Shown here one piece after another: positions 16,262 to 25,075 of a stretch of 64,000 bases of DNA. Source of the stretch: Saccharopolyspora galaxeae (lineage in GTDB: Bacteria > Actinomycetota > Actinomycetes > Mycobacteriales > Pseudonocardiaceae). The position numbers were made by a program, and so were the translations under genes. Every line of letters starts with the position of its first letter. The stretch's first letter is position 1. The stretch lies in the NCBI RefSeq assembly GCF_016526145.1, contig NZ_JADDUE010000009.1, forward strand, positions 186,001 through 250,000. The letters are read 5' to 3'. Below the pieces are notes generated by a model. The model was not told the origin of the DNA and ran no database searches. It saw only the letters and a program-made list of their open reading frames with translations.

Positions 16262-18328
16262 TCACAAGGACAGTTCCGGCTTCAACCGGGCTGGTGTCCA
16301 CACCCGCTGGCGCCACGCGGCCGCGGTGCTCAGCAGCAGGCCCGCCGCCAAGTAAGCCACCAGCACCCACGCCGACGTGCCCGCCGCGGCCAGATCTTGG
16401 CCGCCGTAGAGCAGATGCCGCAGGCCGGTCACCACGTAGCTCAGCGGCAGCACGTTGTGCAGCGGGTGCAGCGGTGCCGGCGTGGTCTGCCACGGGAACG
16501 TGCCGCCCGCGGTGACCAGTTGCAGCACCAGGATCACCAGCGCGATGAACTTCCCGCGCGCCCCGAACGCCGCGTTCAGCGCGTGCACCACCGCGGTGAA
16601 CGCGAACGACGTGAGCAGCAGGAATCCGACCGTCAGCCACGGGTGCGCGGGCTGCACGCCGACTCCGAACACCACCACGAGGTAGAGCAGCACCGCCTGC
16701 GCCGCACCCACGATCGCCGCGGGCAGCCAGCCGCCGAAGGCGATCTTCCACGGCGCCACCCCGCCTGCCAGCGCGCGCTGCGACAGCGGACGCATGATCA
16801 GGAACAGCACGAACCCGCCGATCCACAACGCCAGGCCCATGAAGAACGGGGCGAGCCCCGCGCCGTAGGTGGCCGCCTTGACCTGCGCCTGGTTGTCCAC
16901 CGCGACCGGGTCGCCGATGGTCCGCGCGGTGTCCGTCCTGGTCTTGTCGTCGAGGTCCGGGATGTCCTTGGCGCCCTTGCCGAGTTCGTCGGCGAGGGTG
17001 TGCGAACCGTTCTCGAGCTTCCCGGAGCCGTCGGCGAGCTGCTGCGCACCGCCATCGAGCCGGTCCGCGCCGTCGGTGAGCGCACCGGTTCCGTCGAGCG
17101 CCTGCTGCTGCCCGGTGTGCAACCGCTGGGCACCGGAGCCCAGCTGGGCGGCACCGCCGGAGAGCGTTCCGGACCCGTCGGTGAGCTGCCCGATGGCGCC
17201 GGTGAGCGCGGGCGTCGATTCGGCGAGCTTCCGGTTGCCGTCGGCGACCTGGCGGGAACCGTCGGCGAGCGCGTCCAGCTGCCCGATCTGGCCCTGCACC
17301 TGGTCGTTCGTGTCGGTGATCGGCTGGTTCAGCTGGTCCAGGCCGTCCAGCACGCGCTGCACGGTCTGTTCGTCGGCGCCGGTGGAGCGCAATTGGTTCG
17401 CGATGCGGGTCTTGTTCTGCTCCAGGTTGTCGACGAACCGCTGCGAGGCTTCGCCGAGCTCGTCCGCGGTGCCCGCGAGCTTCTCGTTGCCGTCGGCGAC
17501 CTTGTCGGCGCCGTCGGCGAGCTTCGCGGTCTGCTCCGGCAGCGGTGCGGTGCGCTGCTGCAGTTGCTGCAGCCCGTTGTGCAGCTGATCGGCTCCGGCG
17601 CTGAGCCGCCCGGTGCCGTCGACGAGCTGCCCTGATCCGTCTACCAGCTGCTGCTGGCCATCCAGCAGCCGGTGCGCCCCGGCGGAGAGCTGACCGGTGC
17701 CCTGCTCGGCGGTGCCGATGCCGTCGCGCAGCTGCGTCGCGCCGTCGGCGAGCTTCCCGGCACCGTCGGCGGCCTGCACGGTCTTGTCGTGCACCGTGCC
17801 GAAGCCGAGCAGCAGCTGGTCGGCGGCTTCGGTGCCCGCGTCGCCGGCCACGGCCTTGCGCACCTCACCGGCGACCTTGTCGGCGATGGTGGAGATCAAG
17901 TAGTTGTTCGTGTCGTTGGTGACCAGCCGCAGCTGCGCCTGCCGCGGCTCGAACTCCCCCGGCGAGAGCAGCGCGGCCGAGAAGTCCTTCGGCACCACCA
18001 GCGCGAACGTGTAGCGGCCCTGCTGCACGCCCTGCTCGGCGTCGCGTTCGCCGGTGCGGTGCCAGTCGAAGGAACCGGAACCGGCCAGTTCGTCGTAAAC
18101 CCGGTCACCGGCGTTGAGCGTGCTGCCGTCCTGGCGCTGCCCGCCCGCGTCGTCGATCACGACGGCGGCGGGCACCGAGTCGAGCCGGTTGTAGGGGTCC
18201 CAGTTGGCGTAGAGGTACATCGCGCCGTACAGCAGCGGCACCAGCGTGATGGCGACCAGGGCCAGTCGCGGCAACCTGCCGGAGGTGAGCCTGCGCAGCT
18301 CGGTCATGGTCAGGCGGAACGTGGTCAT
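16262..18328 (-). CDS. YhgE/Pip-domain membrane protein with long glycine-heptad repeat region
   Basis: Integral membrane protein of 688 residues related to YhgE/Pip and ABC-2-type permeases. One membrane helix lies at about residues 20-42. A large extracellular region of about 450 residues follows, built from many repeats of the type LADGAxQLxDG, predicted to form a long helical rod. The C-terminus holds about five or six membrane helices (FFMGLALWIGGFVLFLIM onward). The ATG at 18328 overlaps the end of the upstream gene by 4 bp (ATGA), so both are translationally coupled. The partner is an ABC-like ATPase with broken motifs. Export or cell-envelope function is likely; the substrate is unknown. 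Confidence 0.88.
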   Translation of the reverse strand: MTTFRLTMTELRRLTSGRLPRLALVAITLVPLLYGAMYLYANWDPYNRLDSVPAAVVIDDAGGQRQDGSTLNAGDRVYDELAGSGSFDWHRTGERDAEQGVQQGRYTFALVVPKDFSAALLSPGEFEPRQAQLRLVTNDTNNYLISTIADKVAGEVRKAVAGDAGTEAADQLLLGFGTVHDKTVQAADGAGKLADGATQLRDGIGTAEQGTGQLSAGAHRLLDGQQQLVDGSGQLVDGTGRLSAGADQLHNGLQQLQQRTAPLPEQTAKLADGADKVADGNEKLAGTADELGEASQRFVDNLEQNKTRIANQLRSTGADEQTVQRVLDGLDQLNQPITDTNDQVQGQIGQLDALADGSRQVADGNRKLAESTPALTGAIGQLTDGSGTLSGGAAQLGSGAQRLHTGQQQALDGTGALTDGADRLDGGAQQLADGSGKLENGSHTLADELGKGAKDIPDLDDKTRTDTARTIGDPVAVDNQAQVKAATYGAGLAPFFMGLALWIGGFVLFLIMRPLSQRALAGGVAPWKIAFGGWLPAAIVGAAQAVLLYLVVVFGVGVQPAHPWLTVGFLLLTSFAFTAVVHALNAAFGARGKFIALVILVLQLVTAGGTFPWQTTPAPLHPLHNVLPLSYVVTGLRHLLYGGQDLAAAGTSAWVLVAYLAAGLLLSTAAAWRQRVWTPARLKPELSL

Positions 18329-18969
18329 CGGGCACCTTCTTCGGCGGCGCGGCCGTCCGCGCCGATGCGAGCTTGGGGGACGAGGGCGAGCCGGTCGGCG
18401 GAATGCGCGGAGCACAGCACGACCACCGCGCGCTGCCTGCGGCTTTCCCGCCGCGCGAGCTCGTACCAGGCGTGCGGGTCGCCGCCGTGCCGGTCCGGGC
18501 TGTCCAGCACCAGCGCGGTGGTGCGCTTCGCGGCGCACGCCAGGTCGATCAGCAGCCGGGTGCGTTCGGCGGCGGGCAGGTTCTCCATCCGGGTCGAGGT
18601 GTGCTCGGCCAGCTCGTGCGCGGCCAGCCAGGAACGCACCGCGGCGCGCCCGGCGCGGCGGCCGGCGAGGCTGAGCCCCTCGGCGACCACGGTCCGCACC
18701 GGCACGCTCGGCTCCGGTTCGGTGATCTCCGGCGCGTCGACGACCGCGACGGCGCGGCGCAGCGCCTTCGGGTCGGCGCGGCCGTCGATCCGCACCGAAC
18801 CGCGGGCGGGACGCAGCCTGCCGGACAGCGCCAGTGCCAATGCGGTGTGCCCGGAGTTCGGTTCACCGGTCACGACCAGCAGTTCTCCGCTGGACACGCG
18901 CATCGAGGTGGGCGCGAGCAAGGTGCTGTGCGCGCCGACGACTTCGACTGCTTCTGCGGCGATCTCCAC
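18325..18969 (-). CDS. Degenerate ABC-type ATPase-like partner of YhgE
   Basis: A 214-residue protein with the shape of an ABC nucleotide-binding domain but damaged catalytic motifs. Walker A reads GEPNSGHTA, with His in place of the essential Lys; the signature region reads NLPAAERTRLLIDLAC rather than LSGGQ; Walker B reads ALVLDSPD, without the catalytic Glu. The overall order (GELLVVTGE, LSGRLRPARGSVRIDG) still fits the family. Its stop overlaps the YhgE start by 4 bp. It probably no longer hydrolyses ATP efficiently and may serve as a structural or regulatory subunit; that is inference. Confidence 0.82.
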   Translation of the reverse strand: MEIAAEAVEVVGAHSTLLAPTSMRVSSGELLVVTGEPNSGHTALALALSGRLRPARGSVRIDGRADPKALRRAVAVVDAPEITEPEPSVPVRTVVAEGLSLAGRRAGRAAVRSWLAAHELAEHTSTRMENLPAAERTRLLIDLACAAKRTTALVLDSPDRHGGDPHAWYELARRESRRQRAVVVLCSAHSADRLALVPQARIGADGRAAEEGAR

Positions 18970-19002
18970 GACGTCGTCTCGACTCCTTCTCGGCGTGGGA
19001 GA

Positions 19003-19935
19003 TCAGCGCAGCGCGGTCGCGGGGCGCACCTCCCACATGGTCCACAGCGGCCGGTAGCCCTGGCGCGGCCAGAACACCGAGGACAGCGGATTCGGCGGGT
19101 TGTAGTAGAGGAAGCTGCCGACGGCTCCGGCGCGGACGAACTCCTCGTGCGCCACGGCCATCAGCCGCTGCCCCACGCCGTCCCCGCGGGCCTGCTCGTG
19201 CACCGACAAGCAGTTCACGTAGGCCCACAGCCCCCGGCGCAACCGGTGCCCGCCGGGCTGGCGGGCGGTGTCGACCCAGCCGCATTCGGCGAGCGCGATC
19301 GGCGTCCCGTCCTGTTCGGCCAGCCACACCGGGTCGGTGCCGGAGTGCAGCCGCTGGCGCGCGGCGATGCGCTTGAGGTCACCGGCTCCCGGGCGGGGCA
19401 CCGACGTGCCGACGAGGGCGGCGTAATCGTGCTCGGCGATCGCGAGTTCGACGACGGCGTCCAGATCGGCCCGTCCGGCGCGGCGCACTTTTACGGTACC
19501 AGGTAGTTCCGTAACGGTGTCCGGGGTCGGCGGGCGGATCGCCATGCAGGACAGCGGCGCGAAACCGTGATCCAGCAGCGCCCGGGTGGCCTGCACGTCC
19601 CGGCTGGGCCAAGTGACCACGCAGGACGAGTCCTCGGCGGGGATCGAACGAGCCGCCAGCCACTCCCGCCAGGCCCCCAGCACGCCGTCCATGCCGGCGC
19701 GCGGGTGATCACCCAGCAGCGGGAAGAGCTCGAAGACGTCCGACGCCTGCCACAGGCTCTGCGCCGAGCCGGGCGGATTGCGGGTGTGCGCCACCAAGCC
19801 CGCCACCGGCTCGCCACCGGGCAAGCGGGCCATCAGCGGGTCGCCCTTGGGCAGCAGGTAGTCGTCCGGCAGCTGCGGATCCAGCTCGCGGAACCGCGCG
19901 CACTGCCGGTCCATCAGATCCTGCGCGCCGCCCAC
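19003..19935 (-). CDS. GNAT-family N-acetyltransferase, two-part protein
   Basis: Cytosolic 310-residue protein. The C-terminal half (about 148-300) is a GNAT acetyltransferase with the acetyl-CoA motif VNCLSVHEQARGDGVGQRLM and the following YNPPNPLSSVFWPRQGYRP strand-helix. The N-terminal half (about 1-145) looks like a second, degenerate GNAT repeat (WREWLAARSIP, ALLDHGFAPLSCMAIRPP). Acceptor substrate unknown. The gene lies 33 bp upstream of the ABC-like gene on the same strand and may be co-transcribed with it. Confidence 0.85.
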   Translation of the reverse strand: MGGAQDLMDRQCARFRELDPQLPDDYLLPKGDPLMARLPGGEPVAGLVAHTRNPPGSAQSLWQASDVFELFPLLGDHPRAGMDGVLGAWREWLAARSIPAEDSSCVVTWPSRDVQATRALLDHGFAPLSCMAIRPPTPDTVTELPGTVKVRRAGRADLDAVVELAIAEHDYAALVGTSVPRPGAGDLKRIAARQRLHSGTDPVWLAEQDGTPIALAECGWVDTARQPGGHRLRRGLWAYVNCLSVHEQARGDGVGQRLMAVAHEEFVRAGAVGSFLYYNPPNPLSSVFWPRQGYRPLWTMWEVRPATALR

Positions 19936-19998
19936 GTCCGCCGAACCTCCTCCGTGCCGGGGTGACCCGGATTCTGGCAGCCGCGGCGCGGGACCGGG

Positions 19999-20901
19999 CT
20001 ACTGCTCGTCGAGCGTGCAGCAGAAGATCGCGGTGCCGGGGAAGAGCTTGCCGCGCAGCGGGCTCCACTGGCCCCAGGTGTGCGTGGCGCCCTTCGGCCA
20101 CTCCGGCTCGATCAGATCCACCAGCCGCAAGCCGGCTGCGGCGAGCTGGCGCACGTAGTCGCCGAGCGTGCGGTGGTGCTCCACGTAGGTGGCCTGCCCG
20201 AGTCCGTTGACCTCCAGATACGGAGTGCGGTCGAAGTAGGGCTGGGTGACGGTGAGCCCGCCGGGGCCGGGATCGTCCGGGAAGATCCACCGCATCGGAT
20301 GAGTCACCGAGAACACCCAGCGCCCGCCGGGCCGCAGTACCCGCGCGACCTCGCCGAACACCGCGCCGGAGTCCGCCACGAACGGCACCCCGCCGAACGC
20401 GGAGCACGCCAGGTCGAAGCTGCCCGCGGCGAACGGCAGCAGGTCCGCGCTGGCCTGCACCAGCGGCACTTCCACGCCGGTGGCCGCTGCGCCGTCGCGC
20501 GCGTGCCGCAACATGCCGGCGGAAATGTCCAACGCCACCGGTTCCGCACCTCGGCGGGCCAGCCAGCGCGAACACGACGCCGAGCCGCAGCCGACCTCCA
20601 GGACGCGCTTTCCCGCGACGTCGCCGAGCAGGCCCGCATCGGCTTCCCGGAGGCGCTCCGGGCACCAGACGAAGTCTTCGGCGCCGAGGAATTCGCCGTG
20701 CTCGGCCTGGTAATCGTCCGCGTCGGCGTCCCACCACGCACGGCTCGCCAAGCGGGATTCGACCGTGCCCGCGGTGCGCTTGCTCACACCCGTGGTGCCC
20801 AGCGCGAGTTCCGCGGCAGCGTGCTCTGAACCGCCGTCCGGCGGTTCGTTGCGCGCCGGGCCGGTCGGAGATCCGGCGGCATCGGGTTCCTGGTTCGGCA
20901 T
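19999..20901 (-). CDS. Class I SAM-dependent methyltransferase
   Basis: Cytosolic methyltransferase of 300 residues. SAM motif I is RVLEVGCGSASCSRWLA (about residue 100), motif II VALDIS, and the later PFAAGSFDLACSAFGGVPF and RVLRPGGRWVFSVTHP elements are typical of the Methyltransf_11 family. The ATG at 20901 gives MPNQEP; 42 further open codons upstream lack support and contain no motif. The first 70 residues are low complexity. It lies upstream of the GNAT gene on the same strand with a 63-bp gap. Acceptor unknown. Confidence 0.87.
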   Translation of the reverse strand: MPNQEPDAAGSPTGPARNEPPDGGSEHAAAELALGTTGVSKRTAGTVESRLASRAWWDADADDYQAEHGEFLGAEDFVWCPERLREADAGLLGDVAGKRVLEVGCGSASCSRWLARRGAEPVALDISAGMLRHARDGAAATGVEVPLVQASADLLPFAAGSFDLACSAFGGVPFVADSGAVFGEVARVLRPGGRWVFSVTHPMRWIFPDDPGPGGLTVTQPYFDRTPYLEVNGLGQATYVEHHRTLGDYVRQLAAAGLRLVDLIEPEWPKGATHTWGQWSPLRGKLFPGTAIFCCTLDEQ

Positions 20902-21502
20902 CGCCAGTCCTGTGATTCGCCAACTGCGCCGGTATGTGGTTTGCCCGGCGATCGCACGGCCGCGTACGATACCGCCCGCGCCGTGGGTCTTAACGTCTCC
21001 GTGCATTCCGGCTGGGAAACCCGCCACGGCCCGGTCCGCCGCTGATCCGACCGAGCGATCACCGCCACGACCGGGACGGACGGAACTACCAGGTCGGGAG
21101 CCGTGCCCTGATCGGGATTACCGGTGGGGGGTTCAGCGTTCGACCAGAGGCGGCCCGCGCGGAACCGGCACCGGCTGCCCGGAATCGGACTCCCGGAACC
21201 GGACTGGGCGGGCCGCAGCGACCAGGGATCGTCGGCGGAGACCCGCCGAAGCAGCGAACTGGGGCCGATCAGCAAGGCTGAGCCGTACCGGGGACGTGGT
21301 TCTCGCCGGTTCCGCTCGTCGCGGTGTCGGCTCCGGAGTCTAAGATCCAGGGCGCAACCCCGAAGGGGTCGGTGCCGGTGCGCGCCGGGTGGTCTGCCAG
21401 GCTGGAAGGTCTGCCGGATCGGCCGGTGGCGAGCCGCCGGCCGCTGCGGGGTGAACCGCACAGGCAACCGACAAAACTATCCGTACCGGAGCAACCCACC
21501 TG
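20902..21502. promoter_or_regulatory. Divergent promoter region and long leader of rpsA
   Basis: About 600 bp without a supported gene. TAAGAT at 21341-21346 is a reasonable -10 box on the plus strand and would give an rpsA leader of about 150 nt; no convincing -35 is seen. A long leader fits S1 autoregulation known in other bacteria. Only a weak GGAG 12 nt before the rpsA ATG is present. The left part should hold the methyltransferase promoter; I see no clear boxes. Confidence 0.45.
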
Positions 21503-23038
21503 ATGTCCACCGACACCACCACCGTCCCGGCTGCAGCCGCTACCAAGCCGCAGGTCGCGGTCAACGACGTCGGGACGGAGGAGGACTTCCTCGCCGCCGT
21601 CGACCAAACCATCAAGTACTTCAACGACGGCGACATCGTCGAGGGCACCATCGTCAAGGTCGACCGCGACGAGGTGCTGCTCGACATCGGTTACAAGACC
21701 GAGGGCGTCATCCCGTCCCGGGAACTGTCGATCAAGCACGACGTGGACCCGGCCGAGGTCGTCGCGGTCGGCGACTTCGTCGAGGCCCTGGTCCTCCAGA
21801 AGGAGGACAAGGAAGGCCGCCTGATCCTGTCCAAGAAGCGCGCCCAGTACGAGCGCGCCTGGGGCACGATCGAGGAGCTCAAGGAGAAGGACGAGCCGGT
21901 GCGCGGCACCGTCATCGAGGTCGTCAAGGGCGGCCTCATCCTCGACATCGGGCTGCGCGGCTTCCTGCCCGCGTCGCTGGTCGAGATGCGCCGCGTCCGG
22001 GACCTGCAGCCCTACGTCGGCCGCGAGCTCGAAGCCAAGATCATCGAGCTGGACAAGAACCGCAACAACGTGGTGCTGTCCCGTCGCGCCTGGCTGGAGC
22101 AGACGCAGTCCGAGGTGCGCAGCGAGTTCCTCAACCAGCTGCAGAACGGCCAGGTCCGCAAGGGCGTGGTGTCCTCCATCGTCAACTTCGGTGCGTTCGT
22201 GGACCTCGGTGGTGTCGACGGTCTGGTGCACGTCTCCGAGCTGTCCTGGAAGCACATCGACCACCCGAGCGAGGTCGTCGAGGTCGGCCAGGAGGTCACG
22301 GTCGAGGTCCTCAACGTCGAGATGGACCGCGAGCGCGTCTCGCTGTCGCTGAAGGCGACGCAGGAAGACCCGTGGCGGCAGTTCGCCCGCACCCACGCGA
22401 TCGGCCAGATCGTGCCGGGCAAGGTCACCAAGCTGGTGCCGTTCGGCGCGTTCGTCCGGGTCGACGAGGGCATCGAGGGCCTGGTGCACATCTCCGAGCT
22501 GGCCGAGCGCCACGTGGAGATCCCGGAGCAGGTCGTGCAGGTCGGCGACGACGTGATGATCAAGGTCATCGACATCGACCTGGACCGCCGCCGGATCTCG
22601 CTGTCGCTGAAGCAGGCCAACGAGGGCTTCACGCCGGACTCCGAGTTCGACCCCACGCAGTACGGCATGGCCGCCGAGTACGACAACGAGGGCAACTACA
22701 TCTACCCCGAGGGCTTCGACCCGGAGACCGCGGAGTGGCAGGAGGGCTACGAGACCCAGCGCGAGGAGTGGGAGCGGCAGTACTCCGAGGCGCTGTCCCG
22801 CTACGAGCAGCACATGAAGCAGGTCCAGAAGGCCGCCGAGGCCGACGCGGAAGCTGCTGCCGAGAGTGCCTCCGGCGGGGGTGGCGGCGGCGGTGCCGCT
22901 GCCGGCTCCGGCGAGGCGCAGGGCGGCGGGAACTACTCGTCCGCGGCCTCCTCGTCCGAGCAGCAGGAGGACGCGGGCTCGCTGGCCAGCGACGCGCAGC
23001 TCGCCGCGCTGCGGGAGAAGCTCTCCGGCGGCGCCTGA
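21503..23038 (+). CDS. rpsA: 30S ribosomal protein S1
   Basis: mRNA-binding ribosomal protein, 511 residues, four S1 (OB-fold) domains as usual in actinobacteria. Domain starts are near residues 42 (GDIVEGTIVKVDRDEVLLDIG), 130 (VRGTVIEVVKGGLILDIG), 215 (GVVSSIVNFGAFVDLGGVDG) and 300 (GKVTKLVPFGAFVRVDEGIEG). The acidic tail after residue 390 contains QYGMAAEYDNEGNYIYPEGFD, a seven-glycine run and a Ser/Ala/Glu-rich end, and is probably disordered. Standard housekeeping gene placed between polA and coaE. Confidence 0.97.
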   Translation: MSTDTTTVPAAAATKPQVAVNDVGTEEDFLAAVDQTIKYFNDGDIVEGTIVKVDRDEVLLDIGYKTEGVIPSRELSIKHDVDPAEVVAVGDFVEALVLQKEDKEGRLILSKKRAQYERAWGTIEELKEKDEPVRGTVIEVVKGGLILDIGLRGFLPASLVEMRRVRDLQPYVGRELEAKIIELDKNRNNVVLSRRAWLEQTQSEVRSEFLNQLQNGQVRKGVVSSIVNFGAFVDLGGVDGLVHVSELSWKHIDHPSEVVEVGQEVTVEVLNVEMDRERVSLSLKATQEDPWRQFARTHAIGQIVPGKVTKLVPFGAFVRVDEGIEGLVHISELAERHVEIPEQVVQVGDDVMIKVIDIDLDRRRISLSLKQANEGFTPDSEFDPTQYGMAAEYDNEGNYIYPEGFDPETAEWQEGYETQREEWERQYSEALSRYEQHMKQVQKAAEADAEAAAESASGGGGGGGAAAGSGEAQGGGNYSSAASSSEQQEDAGSLASDAQLAALREKLSGGA

Positions 23039-23071
23039 TCCGCGCAGACCGGTCGACCCGGTACGGATAGC

Positions 23072-23105
23072 GCACGGCCCCGCACCTGTTCGCAGGTGCG
23101 GGGCC
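23072..23105 (+). terminator. Strong hairpin terminator of rpsA
   Basis: Perfect 15-bp stem ACGGCCCCGCACCTG / CAGGTGCGGGGCCGT closed by a TTCG tetraloop and followed by TTTCG. It lies 34 bp after the rpsA stop. Confidence 0.92.
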
Positions 23106-23222
23106 GTTTCGCGTCCGGCCGTTGTCGAGCTCGTGCTGCGCGGGTGGTCGCGCAGCGGAGCCCGCAACCGCGTGGGCTGAAGTGCGAACTTCGGGGCCGC
23201 AAGGACTGGCAGGATGGGCCGC

Positions 23223-24419
23223 ATGTTGCGGGTGGGTCTCAGCGGCGGGATCGGATCGGGCAAGTCGACGGTGGCGGCGCGGCTGGTGCAGTGCGGTGCG
23301 GTGCTCATCGACGCGGACAAGCTGGCGCGGCAAGTGGTCGAGCCGGGCAGTGCGGGCCTGGCCGAGCTGGTGGATCGCTTCGGGCCGGACATCGTGACGC
23401 CGGAAGGCGCGCTGGACCGGCCGGCGATGGCGAAGAAGGTGTTCGGCGACGAGCAGGCGCGGGCCGACCTGAACGCGATCACGCACCCCAGGATCGGCGC
23501 GTTGACCGCCGAGCGGATGGCGCAGGCGCCCGCGGACGCGGTCGTGGTGCACGACGTTCCGCTGCTGGTCGAGAACGGTTACGCGCCGAACTACCACCTC
23601 GTGCTCATCGTGGACGCTCCCGAACAGGACCGGGTGCGGCGGTTGGTCGACCGCGGCTTGGACGTCGAGGACGCGCGGGCGCGGATCCGCTCGCAGGCGA
23701 CCGACGAGCAACGCCGCGAGGCGGCCGACGTGTGGCTGGACAACTCCGGGCCGGTGCAGGACCTGGTGGCCGAGGTGGACCGGTTGTGGTCGCAGCGGCT
23801 GGTTCCCTTCGAGCAGAACGTGCGCGCGGGGCGGCGCGCCCCGCAACGGCCGCCGCGGATCGTCGAGCCGGACCCGGAGTGGCCGCGGACCGCGCGTCGG
23901 CTCGGTGCCCGGATCCGGCAGGCGGCGGGGGACAACGCGGTGCGGGTCGACCACATCGGTTCGACCGCGGTCCCCGGGCTTCCCGCGAAGGACGTCATCG
24001 ATCTGCAGCTGACCGTCCGGTCGCTGGACGACGCCGACGCCATCGCGGAAGCCTTGGGGGAGGCGGGATTCCCGCTCGACGACGGGATCCGGCGGGACCA
24101 CCCGCACTCGTTCGCCCCCGACCCGGACCAGTGGCTCAAGCGCTACCACAACGCGGCGGACCCGGGCTCCCCGGTGAACCTGCACCTGCGGGTCCAGGGA
24201 TCCCCGGGGCAGCGGGTCGCGCTGCTGTTCCGCGACTGGTTGCGGGACGACGAGGCGGCTCGGGCGGACTACTCGAGGGTCAAGCGGGAGCTGGCCCAGC
24301 GGTTCGCCGAAGACCCGGATCACGAGCGCTACGCGGCGGCGAAGGAACCGTGGTTCGTCGAAGCCTTGCCGAGCGCGCAGGAATGGGCCTCGCGCGTCGG
24401 CTGGGTGGCACCGGACTGA
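23223..24419 (+). CDS. coaE: Dephospho-CoA kinase fused to a GrpB (UPF0157) domain
   Basis: Last step of coenzyme A synthesis: ATP-dependent phosphorylation of dephospho-CoA. Residues 1 to about 200 are CoaE: P-loop VGLSGGIGSGKST, IDADKLAR and ITHPRI, and the lid around DRVRRLVDRGLD. Residues about 210-398 form a GrpB/nucleotidyltransferase-like domain with DHIGSTAVPGLPAKDVIDLQL and the FAPDPDQW...NLHLRV part. This fusion is common in actinobacteria. I favour the ATG at 23223 (MLRVGLSGG): CAGGAT ends 8 nt before it, which fits a leaderless start; an in-frame ATG lies 9 bp earlier. Confidence 0.95.
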   Translation: MLRVGLSGGIGSGKSTVAARLVQCGAVLIDADKLARQVVEPGSAGLAELVDRFGPDIVTPEGALDRPAMAKKVFGDEQARADLNAITHPRIGALTAERMAQAPADAVVVHDVPLLVENGYAPNYHLVLIVDAPEQDRVRRLVDRGLDVEDARARIRSQATDEQRREAADVWLDNSGPVQDLVAEVDRLWSQRLVPFEQNVRAGRRAPQRPPRIVEPDPEWPRTARRLGARIRQAAGDNAVRVDHIGSTAVPGLPAKDVIDLQLTVRSLDDADAIAEALGEAGFPLDDGIRRDHPHSFAPDPDQWLKRYHNAADPGSPVNLHLRVQGSPGQRVALLFRDWLRDDEAARADYSRVKRELAQRFAEDPDHERYAAAKEPWFVEALPSAQEWASRVGWVAPD

Positions 24420-24429
24420 CCGGCGCGGC

Positions 24430-24936
24430 TCACCAAAGGTCGAAGATCCCGAGGTGCGCGAGCCACCGGCTGACGTCCCGGTGCCTGCTCAGCTCGACGA
24501 AGAGCCGGTACACCGTGTGCAGCGCATAATCGGCCTGGTTGAGCCGGATCATGCCCGCCGAGACCGCGGTGGCGAACTCCTCGGCATGCACGATGCGGGC
24601 CGAACCGTGGTCCGGCACCTGCAGCCCGAGCAGCAGGTCCGTGGTGACCCACGAGCGCGTGTCGTGCTCGATCAGCGCGGCGGTGATCGTGCTGGGCTCG
24701 CGCCGGGTGGTCCAGTGCCGGGCGCGGCGCCGCGTGAGCCGCAGGCCGTGGTCCGGCAGCAGCCAGCTCACCTCGCCCTCGTGCACCGGGTCCGCCGGCG
24801 TCGCGCACTCCACCGACAAGCCCCACGGCTCCACTTGGCAGCGATTCAGCGGGACGCTGGAACCGGAGGAATGGGAACGTTGCGCACTGAACAGGTCGAT
24901 CACGTCGACCAACTGAGGAGTGACTGCGGTACCCAC
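24430..24936 (-). CDS. DUF402-domain protein, diverged paralogue
   Basis: A 168-residue protein of the DUF402/FomD-like fold, some members of which hydrolyse nucleoside di- and triphosphates with metal. The core line SWLLPDHGLRLTRRR is nearly the same as in the next gene (SWLLPDHRLRITR). However, the aromatic/acidic metal-site stretch is altered: the neighbour has YVDVAA and DHYLDVQV, while here the matching part reads ITAALIEHD and TDLLLGLQV. It may therefore have lost catalysis. It sits tail-to-tail with coaE, 10 bp apart, and 139 bp downstream of its paralogue. Confidence 0.72.
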   Translation of the reverse strand: MGTAVTPQLVDVIDLFSAQRSHSSGSSVPLNRCQVEPWGLSVECATPADPVHEGEVSWLLPDHGLRLTRRRARHWTTRREPSTITAALIEHDTRSWVTTDLLLGLQVPDHGSARIVHAEEFATAVSAGMIRLNQADYALHTVYRLFVELSRHRDVSRWLAHLGIFDLW

Positions 24937-25075
24937 GGCCTCAGACAGTAACGTCGATTCGCGCCGATGTGATCCTCAGTACCGTTCTTTAACATAACTT
25001 TCGCGCGTTCGCCGGGTACCGATTCGGCCGCCCGCGCGATGATCACCGGTTCAGCGGTAGTGCGATCGGCCGAAA

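Noticed and set aside
16900-17800. Repeats in the YhgE gene as a CRISPR or tandem DNA array
   Set aside because: The periodicity is at protein level (glycine-spaced helical repeats); DNA units differ and no spacers exist.
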